DNA of 5,793 nt from assembly GCA_025927515.1 (NCBI GenBank), contig JAICLG010000192.1, forward strand, positions 1 to 5,793, given 5' to 3'. Of this stretch, positions 4,953 to 5,793 are shown piece by piece; the first letter of the stretch is position 1, and each line of letters starts with the position of its first letter. This DNA is from Hyphomicrobium sp. GTDB lineage: Bacteria; Pseudomonadota; Alphaproteobacteria; Rhizobiales; Hyphomicrobiaceae. Position numbers and translations under genes: made by a program. Below the pieces are notes generated by a model that saw only the letters and a list, made by a program, of their open reading frames with translations, searched no databases and was not told the origin of the DNA.

Positions 4953-5793
4953 ATGACTTCGACGACCATAGCGCCCGGCGCGCCAACGACCCCTGGAATC
5001 ATCGAGACCGATGCAATCGTCATCGGCGGGGGCCCGTGCGGACTATTCGCCGTGTTCGAACTCGGGTTGCTCGATATGAAGGCGCATGTCGTGGATATTC
5101 TTGATCGCCCAGGCGGTCAGTGTACTGAGCTGTATCCGGAAAAGCCGATCTACGACGTTCCCGCGCTGCCGACAGTGACCGGTCAGGAACTGACCGACCG
5201 ACTGATGGAGCAGATTAAGCCGTTCGGACCTCAATTTCATTTCGGTGAACGGATCGAGACGCTGACGCGCGAGCCTGACGGACGTTTCCGGTTGATGACC
5301 GATGCGGGAACCGAGTTTCTGGCGAAGGTCGTCGTCATCGCAGCGGGTGGCGGGTCGTTCACGCCCAAACGTCCGCCTCTCGCGGGTATCGAAAGCTACG
5401 AAGGCAAATCGGTTTTCTATTCCGTCCGTAAAATCGAGCAGATGCGCGGCCGCGATATTGTCATCGTCGGCGGTGGAGACAGCGCGCTTGATTGGACGCT
5501 CAATCTGGCGCCGGTCGCAAAGAGCTTGACGCTCGTCCACCGTCGCGACGAGTTTCGCGGCGCACCGCACTCGGTCGAAAAGATGCGCAAGCTTGTCGAG
5601 GAGGCGACCGTTCGGCTTTTGATCGGCCAGGTTACTGAACTCGAAGGCGCCGACGGTGAGCTGTCGGCGGTTCACATCAAAACGTCGGGTGGAATGGAGC
5701 GAGTGGCGTGCAATGCCATGCTGCCATTCTTCGGTTTAACGATGAAGCTTGGGCCGGTCGCAGACTGGGGTCTCAATCTTCATGAGAATCTGA
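4953..5793 (+). CDS. Ferredoxin-NADP+ reductase, thioredoxin-reductase-like type (3' end cut off)
   Basis: This FAD flavoenzyme moves electrons between NADPH and ferredoxin. I translated 280 residues without a stop before the right edge; the family is about 330-350 residues, so roughly 60 are missing. Seen: the FAD-binding GGGPCGLFAVFELG (25-38), GGQCTELYPEKPIYDVPA (54-71), the second FAD contact IAAGGGSFTPKRPPL (129-143), and the NADPH-binding VGGGDSALDW (172-181) followed by HRRDEFRGAPHS (196-207), whose arginines suit the 2'-phosphate of NADPH. FFGLTMKLGPVADWGLNL (259-276) is typical of this class. The redox-active CxxC of true thioredoxin reductases is absent, which separates it from TrxB and supports the YumC/FNR2 type. 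The ATG at 4953 has only weak GGA (4944-4946) and GAG (4950-4952) purine stretches upstream; the residues before the FAD motif (1-20) are a loose extension. It sits 25 bp behind the ferredoxin gene, its likely partner. Confidence 0.95.
   Translation, partial: MTSTTIAPGAPTTPGIIETDAIVIGGGPCGLFAVFELGLLDMKAHVVDILDRPGGQCTELYPEKPIYDVPALPTVTGQELTDRLMEQIKPFGPQFHFGERIETLTREPDGRFRLMTDAGTEFLAKVVVIAAGGGSFTPKRPPLAGIESYEGKSVFYSVRKIEQMRGRDIVIVGGGDSALDWTLNLAPVAKSLTLVHRRDEFRGAPHSVEKMRKLVEEATVRLLIGQVTELEGADGELSAVHIKTSGGMERVACNAMLPFFGLTMKLGPVADWGLNLHENL

Noticed and set aside
5043..5675. A 210-codon open frame on the minus strand opposite the reductase
   Set aside because: It is a shadow of the reductase gene; the plus-strand frame carries all FAD and NADPH motifs.

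Overview
The window looks like chromosomal DNA from a GC-rich alphaproteobacterium. The order Hyphomicrobiales/Rhizobiales fits best, possibly a Hyphomicrobium-like budding methylotroph. This rests on recognised protein styles: a ferredoxin VI/adrenodoxin-type ferredoxin, a thioredoxin-reductase-like ferredoxin-NADP reductase with alphaproteobacterial motifs, an alphaproteobacterial dipeptide-epimerase relative, and a long apolipoprotein-like coiled-coil membrane protein resembling the growth-pole-ring (GPR/RgsE) scaffolds of polar-growing Rhizobiales. I could run no searches, so genus level is a guess.

Layout. Positions 1-860 (minus) hold the N-terminal 286 residues of an enolase-superfamily dipeptide epimerase, cut by the window edge. 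Positions 925-3666 (minus), 64 bp upstream and in the same direction, encode a 913-residue protein with two membrane segments, a very long 11/22-residue-repeat helical domain and a small C-terminal domain. Positions 3667 to about 4038 are a divergent intergenic region with weak promoter candidates and two small inverted repeats. On the plus strand follow a small stand-alone histidine phosphotransfer (Hpt) protein (about 4039-4431), a [2Fe-2S] ferredoxin (4607-4927) and a ferredoxin-NADP+ reductase (from 4953, cut at the right edge after 280 residues).

How the genes work together. The ferredoxin and its reductase are 25 bp apart and form a plausible NADPH -> FAD -> [2Fe-2S] electron-delivery pair. 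The coiled-coil protein probably scaffolds a polar or envelope structure, and the Hpt protein probably relays phosphate in a multistep phosphorelay; their divergent adjacency is suggestive but does not prove a link. The epimerase probably acts on cell-wall-derived dipeptides or N-acetylated D-amino acids and may be cotranscribed with the scaffold gene.

I found no RNA genes, mobile elements, CRISPR arrays or convincing intrinsic terminators. No clearly new multi-gene system is visible. The most interesting item is the repeat-built scaffold protein and its conserved-looking C-terminal domain.
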